Source of the DNA: Verrucomicrobiota bacterium
GTDB taxonomy: Bacteria > Verrucomicrobiota > Verrucomicrobiia > Limisphaerales > VHDF01
DNA length: 33,499 bases
Reading direction: 5' to 3'
Assembly (NCBI GenBank): GCA_016871495.1
Contig: VHDF01000046.1
Coordinates: forward strand, 1 to 33,499
Shown piece after piece: positions 24,506 to 31,774 of the stretch (position 1 is its first letter; every line of letters starts with the position of its first letter). A program made the translations under genes and the position numbers. Below the pieces are notes generated by a model, which worked only from the letters and a program-made list of their open reading frames with translations, made no database searches and was not told where the DNA came from.

Positions 24506-25141
24506 ATGGCACTCAGACTCGGCGATCTCGCCCCCAATTTCACCTCGGAAACCACGGACGGAACCATCGACTTCCACCAATGGCTCGGATCGAGCTGGGG
24601 AATCCTTTTCTCGCACCCTGCCGACTATACCCCCGTCTGCACCACCGAACTCGGCATGGTCGCCAAAATCAAACAGGAATTCGAGAAGCGCAACGTCAAG
24701 GTCATCGCTGTCAGCGTGGACCCTCTCGATTCCCACCACGGCTGGATCAAAGACATCAATGAAACCCAGGCCTGCGTGATGAACTTCCCCATCATCGCCG
24801 ATCCCCAAAAGAAGGTGGCCACCCTCTATGACATGATCCACCCCAACGCGGACGATAAAGCCACCGTCCGCTCCGTCTTCGTCATCGGGCCGGACAAAAA
24901 AATCAAGCTCACCCTCACTTACCCCGCCAGCACCGGACGGAATTTCCTCGAAATCCTTCGCGTCATCGATTCCCTGCAACTCACCGCCCAACACAAAGTC
25001 GCCACTCCCGCCAATTGGGAAAGCGGCCAGGACTGCATCGTCGTGCCCGCCCTCTCCGACGACGATGCCACCAAACTCTTCCCCCGCGGTTTCCGCAAAG
25101 TGAAACCCTACCTCCGCTATACCCCGCAGCCGAACCAATAG
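24506..25141 (+). CDS. 1-Cys peroxiredoxin (Prx6 type)
   Basis: A 211-residue peroxiredoxin that reduces hydrogen peroxide and organic peroxides in the cytoplasm. The peroxidatic cysteine is Cys45 in the motif HPADYTPVCTTELG, which fits the Prx6 subfamily T-P-V-C-T-T-E pattern. The thioredoxin fold covers residues 5-165 (VKVIAVSVDPLDSHHGWIKDI, FPIIADPQKKVATLYDM), and the long C-terminal domain (WESGQDCIVVPALSDDDA, RGFRKVKPYLRYTPQP) is the Prx6-type dimerisation extension. A second cysteine at about residue 175 is in the C-terminal domain and is not the classic resolving position. The gene stands alone after the repeat cluster and converges on recO with a 5-base gap. The ribosome-binding site is weak. 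Confidence 0.95.
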   Translation: MALRLGDLAPNFTSETTDGTIDFHQWLGSSWGILFSHPADYTPVCTTELGMVAKIKQEFEKRNVKVIAVSVDPLDSHHGWIKDINETQACVMNFPIIADPQKKVATLYDMIHPNADDKATVRSVFVIGPDKKIKLTLTYPASTGRNFLEILRVIDSLQLTAQHKVATPANWESGQDCIVVPALSDDDATKLFPRGFRKVKPYLRYTPQPNQ

Positions 25142-25146
25142 CAGCG

Positions 25147-25797
25147 TCAACTCACAACCGCCAAAGCCTCCCGGCGGCCCGTCGGGAGCCTCCCAAACTG
25201 CTGGACGAGGAAACCTTCCCACGCCCTCAGAAACACCGCATACCCCGCCTGCCCGGGAAGGAACTCCGCGTCTGCGCATCCCCGTTCCTTTCGGAATCGC
25301 TCCAGCCAGGTTCTCCCCTCCGATCGCACCGGAAACTCCGCCGACGCTGGCAATAATCCGAGCCAGTCCATAAAACGCACCTCAAACCGAATCAACCCCA
25401 TCGGCGCGTCCTCTTGGCTCTCGATCCCGTCCAACATCGAATTCAGGAGTTCAAAAAGACCCGGTAACGGCGTGTCAGCCTCGGTGCAGTGCTCGACCCA
25501 GCGAATCGCGCACGATGCCGCCCTTAAAGAACCGATTTCGGCCCGTAATCCCGGCCAACCCCGAACGAACTGCACCTCCTTCAAAGCATGCAAATCGCCA
25601 CGGTGGCTCTTCACCCACAGAATCTCGCATTGATGAAGAAGATCCAGCTTTCCTCGAAAGGGTGATTTCGGTCGCAACGCTCCTCGGGCCATCGTGGCCA
25701 TTCTCCCGTGCTCGCGGGTGAGCCAATGCACAATCAGGCTCGTTTCGGAAACCAGCCTCACCCTCAGCGCCAGCGCCTCGCCCCTCGCTTCATTCAT
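25147..25797 (-). CDS. recO: DNA repair protein RecO
   Basis: A 216-residue RecO, the mediator that helps load RecA on SSB-coated DNA with RecR in the RecF pathway. The N-terminal OB fold shows LALRVRLVSETSLIVHWLTREHGRMATMARGALRP split around residues 9-43, followed by GKLDLLHQCEILWVKSHRGDLHALKEV. The helical C-terminal domain includes LFELLNSMLDGIESQEDAPMGL and FEVRFMDWLGLLP. The four-cysteine zinc site present in many RecO proteins is absent: the C-terminal domain has only scattered cysteines. The ATG at 25797 overlaps the TGA of tsaD by four bases (ATGA), so recO is translationally coupled to tsaD. Confidence 0.88.
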   Translation of the reverse strand: MNEARGEALALRVRLVSETSLIVHWLTREHGRMATMARGALRPKSPFRGKLDLLHQCEILWVKSHRGDLHALKEVQFVRGWPGLRAEIGSLRAASCAIRWVEHCTEADTPLPGLFELLNSMLDGIESQEDAPMGLIRFEVRFMDWLGLLPASAEFPVRSEGRTWLERFRKERGCADAEFLPGQAGYAVFLRAWEGFLVQQFGRLPTGRREALAVVS

Positions 25798-26849
25798 GCC
25801 GCGCTCAAACCGCGCCCCTCCAACTCCAACGCCATCCCCGGCGCCGCCTCAGCCTCCCAGGAAAGAAACTCCCCTATCCCTCGCTTCATCTTCTCCATGG
25901 CCAAAATGCCCACCATCGCGGCGTTGTCCGTGCAATACCGCTTCTCCGCCAACCGGCATTCGATCCCCGATTCCCGCGCTTGATCCATCAAGGTCTCCCG
26001 CAAGCGCCCGTTGCAAACCACCCCGCCCGAAGCCGTCACCAACCCAACCCTCTCCCGCTTCGCCGCCCTCAACAGCTTCACCGCCAAAACCTCCACAATC
26101 GCCTCCTGCACGCTGGCGCAAGTATCCGCCCGTCCCTCGGATGAATCCAGAATACCCTTGCGATCCCGTAAAAAATATTTCACCGCAGTCTTCAAACCGC
26201 TGAAGCTGAAGTCGTCGTCCGCATCATCGCGCTTCGGACGCGGAAAATCGAACGCCCGCGAATTGCCTCCCCTCGCCATCGCCTCAATTTGAGGTCCTCC
26301 CGGATATCCCAACCCCATCATCTTTGCGACCTTGTCAAAACACTCCCCGGCGGCATCATCCAGCGTCCCCCCCAGAATGCGATGCTCGAACAGACCGCCA
26401 CACCGCGCCAACAAGGTGTGGCCGCCACTCACGATGAGCGAAACATGGGGCCGAAAAGCATCCAGATTCGACCTCGATGGCTCACCCCCCATCCAGGCGG
26501 AATAGAGATGCGCTTCATGATGATGAATGCCCAGGACAGGAACCCCCAGGCACAACCCGGCCGATAAAGCCACCCGCACCCCCGAAGACAACGCGCTCGG
26601 AAGCCCCGGCCCTCGCGTCACCGCCATCGCGTTCATCGAATGCGCCGAACAGTTCGCCCTCGCCAAAGCCTCCGCTATGACCCGGCCCAACTGCCTCAAG
26701 TGCTCACGCGCCGCCAACTCAGGAACAACCCCCCCGTACTCCGCATGCACCGCGATTTGCGAGGACACGACATTCGAAAGCACACACCCGTCCTCAATCA
26801 CCGCCGCACTCGTTTCATCGCACGACGTCTCTAGCGCAAGCAGTCGCAT
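25794..26849 (-). CDS. tsaD: tRNA N6-adenosine threonylcarbamoyltransferase TsaD
   Basis: An approximately 351-residue TsaD, which transfers the threonylcarbamoyl group to A37 of ANN-decoding tRNAs with TsaB and TsaE. The start MRLLALETSCDETSAAVIED is the universal family N-terminus, so I place the start at the ATG at 26849 rather than a TTG 12 codons upstream. Iron-binding histidines are in the HHHEAHLYSAW segment; other landmarks are VTRGPGLPSAL, VSLIVSGGHTLLARC, GECFDKVAKMMGLGYPGGP, FSFSGLKTAVKYFL and the ASGGVVCNGRLRE nucleotide-site loop near the end. It overlaps recO by four bases and lies 55 bases downstream of the protease gene on the same strand, so all three may be co-transcribed. 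Confidence 0.95.
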   Translation of the reverse strand: MRLLALETSCDETSAAVIEDGCVLSNVVSSQIAVHAEYGGVVPELAAREHLRQLGRVIAEALARANCSAHSMNAMAVTRGPGLPSALSSGVRVALSAGLCLGVPVLGIHHHEAHLYSAWMGGEPSRSNLDAFRPHVSLIVSGGHTLLARCGGLFEHRILGGTLDDAAGECFDKVAKMMGLGYPGGPQIEAMARGGNSRAFDFPRPKRDDADDDFSFSGLKTAVKYFLRDRKGILDSSEGRADTCASVQEAIVEVLAVKLLRAAKRERVGLVTASGGVVCNGRLRETLMDQARESGIECRLAEKRYCTDNAAMVGILAMEKMKRGIGEFLSWEAEAAPGMALELEGRGLSAA

Positions 26850-26904
26850 GCGATCTTCTCGAGGGATGCCATCGTCCAGCGACAACCGAAGATTCGAATC
26901 CTCT

Positions 26905-28221
26905 TCAAGGCGCCGGCGCCGGGGAGGAGGTCTTGGCGCCCGCCCGGTTCACGTAAAGCATGATGCCCTTCAAGTAATCCACGGCTCGCTCCAACTGAAT
27001 GTCCTTCGCCGTCTTCACACGCTCCCGCCGGTCTTCCTCCAAACTCTCCAAGGCGCCCGGGACGCGCTTCAAATACAAGGCCTCTTCGTCCTCCGCAGTC
27101 ATGGCCACCACACTGTCGGGAGTAATCCCCTTTTCATGAATCACTTTGTGACTCGGCGTGTAATACTTTGCGGTCGTCAATTTCAACGCCGATCCGTCCG
27201 CCATTGGCAAAATGCTCTGCACGCTTCCCTTCCCAAAAGTCTGCTCTCCGAGAATGAAGGCGCGCCCCAGGTCCTGCAGGCAGCCCGCCACAATTTCCGA
27301 CGCGCTGGCGCTGCTTCCGTTCACCAACACCACCATGGGCAGCTGCTGCAGCGGATTCCTGCCCTCCGCTCGATACTCATTCTTCATTCCTGGCGTCCGC
27401 CCTTCGGTGGAAACCACCAGGCTCTTTCGCGGAAGAAACTTCTCGCAAACCTTCACCGCCTGATCCAGCAACCCCCCCGGATTCCCCCGCAAATCCAAAA
27501 TCAAACCCCGCATCCCATGGCCCGCGGACTTCTTCAACGCCTGATCGAGCTCATCGCTGGTTTGTTCCCCAAACTGCCGGATGCGCACGTAACCAATCTT
27601 GTTCTCCAGCAGGGTGTAGTCGTGTTTCCCTTCGATGTCCCGCACCGTGTCCACTTTGATCTCCGCCCTCGTCAACGTGATGTCTTTCGTGAGATTGGAA
27701 GACGGCCTGAAAATGGTGAAGTTCACCACCGTCCCTGGCTTGCCCTTCAAGCGCTTGACCGCGTCCTCCAAGGAAAACTTCTCCGTGCTCTTGCCCTCGA
27801 TCTTGATGATCCGGTCCCCGGCCAGCACGCCTGCTTTGAAGGAAGGCGAGTCCTCCATGGGCTCGATCACCGTCAGGACACGGTCCCGGCTGAATCCGAC
27901 CTGAATGCCCACCCCTCCGTAGGCCCCTTCGGTGTCCTTGCGCAAATCCTCGAACTTCGGCGGTTCCAAGTATTCACTGTGGGGATCCAACGACGTCATC
28001 ATCCCCCGAAGCGCGCCGCGAAAAAGGTCCTCGTAATCCACCTTCTCCCCGTCTACGTATTCCTGCCGCACTTTCTCCATCACCCGCATGAACGTTTCAA
28101 TATGCGGATAGGGATTCTCGGCGGCTCCGCTCTGGGCGGCGGCGAGATAAACCCTCGCCCCCATCAAGACATTCGCGGCCAAGGCGGCCCCAAGCAGGGA
28201 ATACAATATGCGCTGTTTCAT
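26905..28221 (-). CDS. S41 family C-terminal processing peptidase (CtpA/Prc type)
   Basis: A 438-residue periplasmic carboxyl-terminal processing protease. The N-terminus MKQRILYSLLGAALAANVL is a signal peptide or membrane anchor; I chose this ATG at 28221 because the longer frame adds 28 residues with no family match. A PDZ domain covers about 95-180 (GAYGGVGIQVGFSRDRVLTV, GVLAGDRIIKIEGKS). The protease core has LILDLRGNPGGLLDQAV and the Ser-Lys-Gln catalytic set at Ser306 (GSSASASEI), Lys331 (QTFGKGSVQ) and Gln335. It degrades misfolded or tagged envelope proteins and may act on peptidoglycan hydrolases. A proline- and serine-rich tail closes the protein. It is the first gene of a possible ctp-tsaD-recO unit, divergent from tRNA-His. 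Confidence 0.94.
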   Translation of the reverse strand: MKQRILYSLLGAALAANVLMGARVYLAAAQSGAAENPYPHIETFMRVMEKVRQEYVDGEKVDYEDLFRGALRGMMTSLDPHSEYLEPPKFEDLRKDTEGAYGGVGIQVGFSRDRVLTVIEPMEDSPSFKAGVLAGDRIIKIEGKSTEKFSLEDAVKRLKGKPGTVVNFTIFRPSSNLTKDITLTRAEIKVDTVRDIEGKHDYTLLENKIGYVRIRQFGEQTSDELDQALKKSAGHGMRGLILDLRGNPGGLLDQAVKVCEKFLPRKSLVVSTEGRTPGMKNEYRAEGRNPLQQLPMVVLVNGSSASASEIVAGCLQDLGRAFILGEQTFGKGSVQSILPMADGSALKLTTAKYYTPSHKVIHEKGITPDSVVAMTAEDEEALYLKRVPGALESLEEDRRERVKTAKDIQLERAVDYLKGIMLYVNRAGAKTSSPAPAP

Positions 28222-28358
28222 GGTGAACGATCGAACCATCGCTCTGACAATTCTTGAGGAAGTTAACGGCATGCCCGGCTCAATGCAAGCGACGCGGAAC
28301 TCCAAATCTCACCACGCTTGACGGCCTCACAAACCGCCCCGTATTCTCGATCCCGGTT

Positions 28359-28434
28359 GGTGGTCGTAGATCAATGGTAGATCCCCAGATTGTGGTTCTG
28401 GTTGTTGCGGGTTCGAGTCCCGTCGGCCACCCCA
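28359..28434 (+). tRNA. tRNA-His (anticodon GTG)
   Basis: The sequence folds as a complete tRNA. The acceptor stem pairs GTGGTCG (28360-28366) with CGGCCAC near 28424-28430, with an extra 5' G at 28359 opposite C73 at 28431, the hallmark of tRNA-His. The anticodon arm is CCAGA-TTGTGGT-TCTGG with anticodon GTG, and the T arm contains GGTTCGAGTCC. CCA at 28432-28434 appears to be encoded. It stands at the boundary between the housekeeping genes and the accessory region, a common integration position, though I found no duplicated 3' end that would prove an attachment site. Confidence 0.95.
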
Positions 28435-28588
28435 TCCTTCGCCCCTCGCTCGGCTTCGGGGCTACGGATGGCGGAGCCATCTGATTGGGAGAAGGAAGAT
28501 CAGGTCGAAGGATGCCCTCCGAAGCCCCGAGTGAAGTGGAGAGGCGTAGGAGGGCCGCAGTGCAAGGAGGAGTTCAAAGGAGTCTGCC
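28435..28588. other. Region between tRNA-His and the GIY-YIG gene with a candidate inverted repeat
   Basis: Two complementary GC-rich segments occur, roughly 28433-28460 (ATCCTTCG, GGCTTCGGGGC) and 28505-28535 (GAAGGATG, GAAGCCCCGAG), which could pair imperfectly into a hairpin. The strong Shine-Dalgarno AAGGAG of the next gene is at 28577-28582. No separate gene is recognised. Confidence 0.5.
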
Positions 28589-28900
28589 ATGTTTTCCGTT
28601 TGCCGCATGGTCAGCACGGCTTCGCCAGACCGTGCCTGCACGGGCTTCCCGAACGACCTCCGCCAACGCCACGGCAACCACCCTCGCGGCTGCAATCCCA
28701 CCACCGCTCCGTTCCGTCCCCGACGCCTCACCTCTTATGCCGCCTTCGAAATCGAGCGAACAGCTCGACAGTTCGAGCGCTATCTCAAATCCGGTTCCGG
28801 CGACACCTTCGCCCTGAAGCGGTTTTGGCCAAACCACATACACCCAGTGGACCCGCCAGTTCATGACGCCTGCCACAACGCAAACAGAAGAGGAGGTTGA
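28589..28900 (+). CDS. GIY-YIG domain protein with both catalytic tyrosines replaced
   Basis: A 103-residue single-domain protein of the GIY-YIG (UPF0213/YhbQ- and SLX1-like) nuclease family. The alignment is clear over most of its length: MFSVCRMVSTASPDRACTGF, DLRQR with the conserved arginine, NPTTAPFRPRRLTSYAAF, and the hallmark tail FERYLKSGSGDTFALKRFW. The tyrosine of the GIY motif and that of YIG, normally YVYxL and YTG, are both Cys here (SVC and CTG), each a single A-to-G change (TAC/TAT to TGC). Catalysis by the normal mechanism is therefore doubtful. The start is supported by AAAGGAG six bases upstream. The next gene starts one base after its TGA, implying coupled expression with an ERCC4-type nuclease. 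Confidence 0.78.
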   Translation: MFSVCRMVSTASPDRACTGFPNDLRQRHGNHPRGCNPTTAPFRPRRLTSYAAFEIERTARQFERYLKSGSGDTFALKRFWPNHIHPVDPPVHDACHNANRRGG

Positions 28901-28901
28901 T

Positions 28902-29645
28902 ATGACCGACACCAGAGGTTTCGATGAATGCGATGCGATCAAGTGGACCGTTTGCGATTTAACGAAGCGAACACCGGTGCGCGTCGAAGCGGATCACCGG
29001 GAACGGACCAGCGGCGTCATCGAGGCATTGACCGCCATGCCCGAAGTGCGTGTTGCAATCTGCCCATTGAGCACAGGGGATTACCGAGTAGATGGTCGCT
29101 GCGTCTTCGAACGTAAGACTTATGCCGACTTCGCTGCCTCGGTGGTGGATGGCAGGCTCTTCCGTCAAGTGACACGGTTGGCTGCCACTCCCGGGACTTC
29201 GGCGCTCGTGCTCGAAGGTTTGGAGCGCGATTGGGAAACCGTCGGCGTTGCGCGCGAAGCGCTGCAAGGGGCCTTGATCAGTGTCGAGATGGTATTTGGG
29301 CTGCCGATACTTCGATCCAGTGGCCCCATGGAAACTGCTCGACTCATGCTGTATGCGGCACGCCAGATTCAGCGAATGGAACGTGGCGTCGTGATCCGCC
29401 ACGAACGCCGTCCCCGCAAGCAGCGTCGGCTGCAATTGCATGTGCTCCAGGGTTTGCCTGGAATCGGGCCGCAGCGAGCGGCCCTGTTGCTTGAACACTT
29501 CGGCAGCATCGCTGCCGCGATGCAGGCGACCGAGCCGCAATTGATGCAAGTTGACGGTCTGGGAGAGGTGGGAGCCCGTCGAATTGAGACACTCCTCCAT
29601 GCCCAATGGGAGCGGACCGCCGAATCTGCCCCGCCGCCCCCTTGA
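28902..29645 (+). CDS. ERCC4-domain nuclease with helix-hairpin-helix tail
   Basis: A 247-residue protein with an XPF/MUS81/Hef-type ERCC4 nuclease domain, which cuts branched or flapped DNA. The signature is clear: STGDYRVDGRCVFERKTYADF has Asp60 and Glu70-Arg71-Lys72, and Asp31 in EADHRERTSG supplies the further acidic ligand. Residues about 190-240 are a tandem helix-hairpin-helix module (LQGLPGIGPQRAALLLEHFGS, MQVDGLGEVGARRIETL), as in XPF-ERCC1. I chose the ATG at 28902 because GAGGAGG lies 5 bases upstream; the longer frame from 28863 overlaps the GIY-YIG gene. ERCC4 nucleases are widespread in archaea and eukaryotes but scattered in bacteria, sometimes on mobile DNA. It is paired with a GIY-YIG gene just upstream. 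Confidence 0.88.
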   Translation: MTDTRGFDECDAIKWTVCDLTKRTPVRVEADHRERTSGVIEALTAMPEVRVAICPLSTGDYRVDGRCVFERKTYADFAASVVDGRLFRQVTRLAATPGTSALVLEGLERDWETVGVAREALQGALISVEMVFGLPILRSSGPMETARLMLYAARQIQRMERGVVIRHERRPRKQRRLQLHVLQGLPGIGPQRAALLLEHFGSIAAAMQATEPQLMQVDGLGEVGARRIETLLHAQWERTAESAPPPP

Positions 29646-30199
29646 GCGCAGCACCGTTGCGAACCGAACCGCAGTGGATTCGATCTTCAAATTGCATTCA
29701 ACTTGTGTGGGTTCCGCCGCTCGGTCGAGGTACGCGAAGGGAATAGGAATGACGTTGCCAATACTGTCCGGAAACTCGATTATCATTTGTAAATTGTTGC
29801 ACAGGAGCCAGCTCTTGGAACGTGTTCGGGTTCGATTTTCGTGGCACCGGCGGCCTGCTTGTCTCAAGAATTCGCGGTTGGATTTCGTCCGTCTTACGCT
29901 CTTCTGCCTTGCCGGATGGATTAATCAAGGCCAGAGACTGCCTGAGGGACCTGGTCTTGATTGGCGAACCCTCGCTCCCACGTGCCGTCTCTGAGTTCGT
30001 CGTCCACTACCACCGGGAGCGCCGACATCAGGGTCTCGTCAAGCCGACGACAGAGGGCGAGATCCGTTGCCGGTCACGACTGGCGACCTCATCCACTACT
30101 ACCATCGTAGAGCCGTGTAAAACCGCATGAATTCGAATTTCCGGACGGCACGGCATCGCACTTTACGCCCGGCGAGCACTGGGTTACCCTCCGACTAAG
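29646..30199. mobile_element. Remnants of two integrase-core insertion sequences
   Basis: No intact gene is present. On the minus strand about 29690-29790 reads IGNVIPIPFAYLDRAAEPTQVE, homologous to the C-terminal end of the transposase at 30876-31481 (IANVISISFDYPDRAAEVKQVE). On the plus strand 29878-29931 reads LDFVRLTLFCLAGWINQ, homologous to the start of the transposase at 32521. It is followed at once, in another frame, by CLRDLVLIGEPSLPRAVSEF and VVHYHRERRHQGL (about 29937-30040), the usual end of such transposases. The plus-strand piece is therefore an internally deleted element. The stretch 30060-30199 shows nothing recognisable. Confidence 0.7.
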
Positions 30200-30418
30200 T
30201 TGATTGTTCCCATTTCCAAAATTCAGGTCCGCCGCGACGAGGATGACGTGTGGATTGCCAAGTCCAACCTGATGCCGGGCTGTCACGCCCACGGGCAGGA
30301 CCGGGGGGAGGCCATCCTCCGGTTTCAACAAGCCGCCAAGGCCCATCTGAAGGCCCTGCTGGAAACGGGCCGGCCCATTCCCCCAGCCTTTCGCGACAAG
30401 TTCGTCATCACTGCCTGA
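30200..30418 (+). CDS. HicB-like antitoxin
   Basis: A 72-residue protein resembling the N-terminal RNase-H-like fold of HicB antitoxins: DEDDVWIAKSNLMPGCHAHG followed by DRGEAILRFQQAAKAHLKALLETGRPIPP. The HicB pattern W-x-A-x-x-x-x-x-P-G-C-x-x-x-G is evident. The C-terminal DNA-binding segment is very short, so autoregulation may be lost or depend on HicA. The only start I can offer is TTG at 30200 (frame closed further up); the ribosome-binding site is weak. A HicA-like frame starts 3 bases downstream at 30422, the reverse of the common hicA-hicB order. Its partner toxin is interrupted, so the antitoxin may be a relic. Confidence 0.7.
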   Translation: MIVPISKIQVRRDEDDVWIAKSNLMPGCHAHGQDRGEAILRFQQAAKAHLKALLETGRPIPPAFRDKFVITA

Positions 30419-30421
30419 CCT

Positions 30422-30652
30422 GTGGGCAAATACCCGTCCTGGAACTGCCGTCAACTGGAGCACCGGCTCCGCGAAATCGGCTGCGAACTCCTCCGCACGG
30501 CCGGCAACCACCGGCATTAATCGAACCCCCTCCGACCCGACCGCCTCATCACTTTTGCCTGGCATCCGAGTGACGTGCCGCGCGGCATCATCGCTGACAT
30601 TATCGAGGATCTCGGCGTCCGGCGCGACGACTTCTACTTCAAAAAGTTCTGA
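30422..30652 (+). pseudogene. HicA-like toxin gene with internal ochre codon
   Basis: Starting at GTG 30422, the frame gives GKYPSWNCRQLEHRLREIGC and ELLRTAGNHRH, which matches the HicA double-stranded-RNA-binding-like fold with its key histidine region (G-x-H). TAA at 30518-30520 stops it, but the same frame continues as SNPLRPDRLITFAWHPSDVP and RGIIADIIEDLGVRRDDF to a TGA at 30650-30652, the expected end. The stop therefore replaces one residue (perhaps Tyr, from TAT or TAC) in a 76-codon gene. HicA would act as an mRNA interferase. As written, the toxin is inactivated, leaving the HicB antitoxin alone. Confidence 0.72.
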
Positions 30653-30653
30653 C

Positions 30654-31727
30654 CCTGTAGGGTGTGGAAATTCATCTGTGATTCGAAGTAAGTGGGCGAA
30701 TGCGATCATTTGGAGGTCGCGATTGGCTTGACTGAGAAGTGTATCGTCAATGCGCGAGCCTCAATGCGCTCCGTCCGGTGGGAGCGAGGCCAGACTGCTC
30801 TCCGGGTTTCGATCGAGACAGACCTCTGCGCATCGGCGAAACCAACCGACCGCGTGGAAGCGTAAAGCGCGATCGTCAGGCAGCCTCGCGAACCCGGTAG
30901 TGATTCAGGAGCCCGCCCAAGCCCGACTCAAGTTCAACCTGTTTAACCTCGGCGGCACGGTCCGGATAATCAAAAGAAATCGAGATGACGTTTGCGATTC
31001 CTTGATGGGGACGTCGATGATTGTGAAAAGCCTCAATCGACTTGAGCACATGCCGAAGATGGGATTCACCCAAAAGGATCAGACTGTCGAGGGTCTCGCG
31101 GATTTCGCGAACATGCCGTTCGGCGAATGCGTTGCACTGCGGTGCCATCGGCGGCGTTCGAATCACCTCGATCCCGTCCGCTCGAGTGATGGGATCGAAG
31201 GGCATGAACACGGAATCGCGGTCGTGAATGAGATCGCGGCACGGCAACCCCGATTCGCCGAGAAACATGGAAAAATTGCGCGCCTGCTGAGCGGTCCAAT
31301 CGCCATTGCGATGCGGCGTGCAACCTGCGACCAAGACGCGCCGCGTGCCCAGGTGAATGAAGAACAGAACGTAGAACGTGACCCAACCGCCCAGTGTCCA
31401 GACCTCCTCGGTAAAGAAATCGGCCGCCCAAGTGACATCAAGGCTTGAGGCCGAAGAGCAGGAGAATTCTGCGGTCGGCATCAGTCCTGGGAATGCGAGT
31501 GCCGAACTTGCTCCGCAGAATCTTATTCTCCTGGCGCAGACAGTCGTTTTCGCGAACGAGATCCCGATTGAAAATTGTCTGAATCCTGGCGACCAAAGGA
31601 TTTACGCCGTTCGATGACATCAAAGGATCATGGCGGCAAAGACCAGATGGCAGCAAGCGAAACCGATTGCAATTGAATAACTTCCGATCGGATTGAAATC
31701 GGCGGATCAATTTGCACACCCTACAGG
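30654..31727 (-). mobile_element. Insertion sequence with terminal inverted repeats, internally deleted
   Basis: The ends read CCTGTAGGGTGTGGAAATTC from 30654 and, on the opposite strand, CCTGTAGGGTGTGCAAATTG from 31727. They match at 18 of 20 bases as terminal inverted repeats of a 1074-base element. Inside lies one minus-strand transposase in two pieces. The bases outside the two ends (GAC and CGG) do not show a target duplication. The left end sits immediately after the stop codon of the HicA frame, and the right end 48 bases before the VapB-like gene. Confidence 0.75.
30876..31620 (-). pseudogene. Integrase-core (rve) transposase with internal deletion
   Basis: From ATG 31620 the first frame gives about 60 residues (IQTIFNRDLVRENDCLRQEN, KILRSKFGTRIPRTDADRRI), the coiled-coil and linker of this transposase family. 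A stop closes it at 31438. Beginning near 31445 in another frame is the catalytic domain: LDVTWAADFFTEEVWTLGGW, LIHDRDSVFMPF, NAFAERHVREIRETL, LGESHLRHVLKSIEAF and HNHRRPHQGIANV, with the DDE residues all present. Compared with the copy at 32521-33432, roughly 110 codons (helix-turn-helix region) between the two parts are missing. The element cannot encode a working transposase. Related fragments lie at 29690-30040 and 32521-33432. Confidence 0.78.
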
Positions 31728-31774
31728 CGGAACTGCGCTTGAGGCTTCCGCCTATGCCGTGTTAAGGTTCCGCC

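Noticed and set aside
30750-31448. 232-codon plus-strand frame across the insertion sequence
   Set aside because: Antisense shadow of the transposase, whose minus-strand frame has clear DDE motifs.
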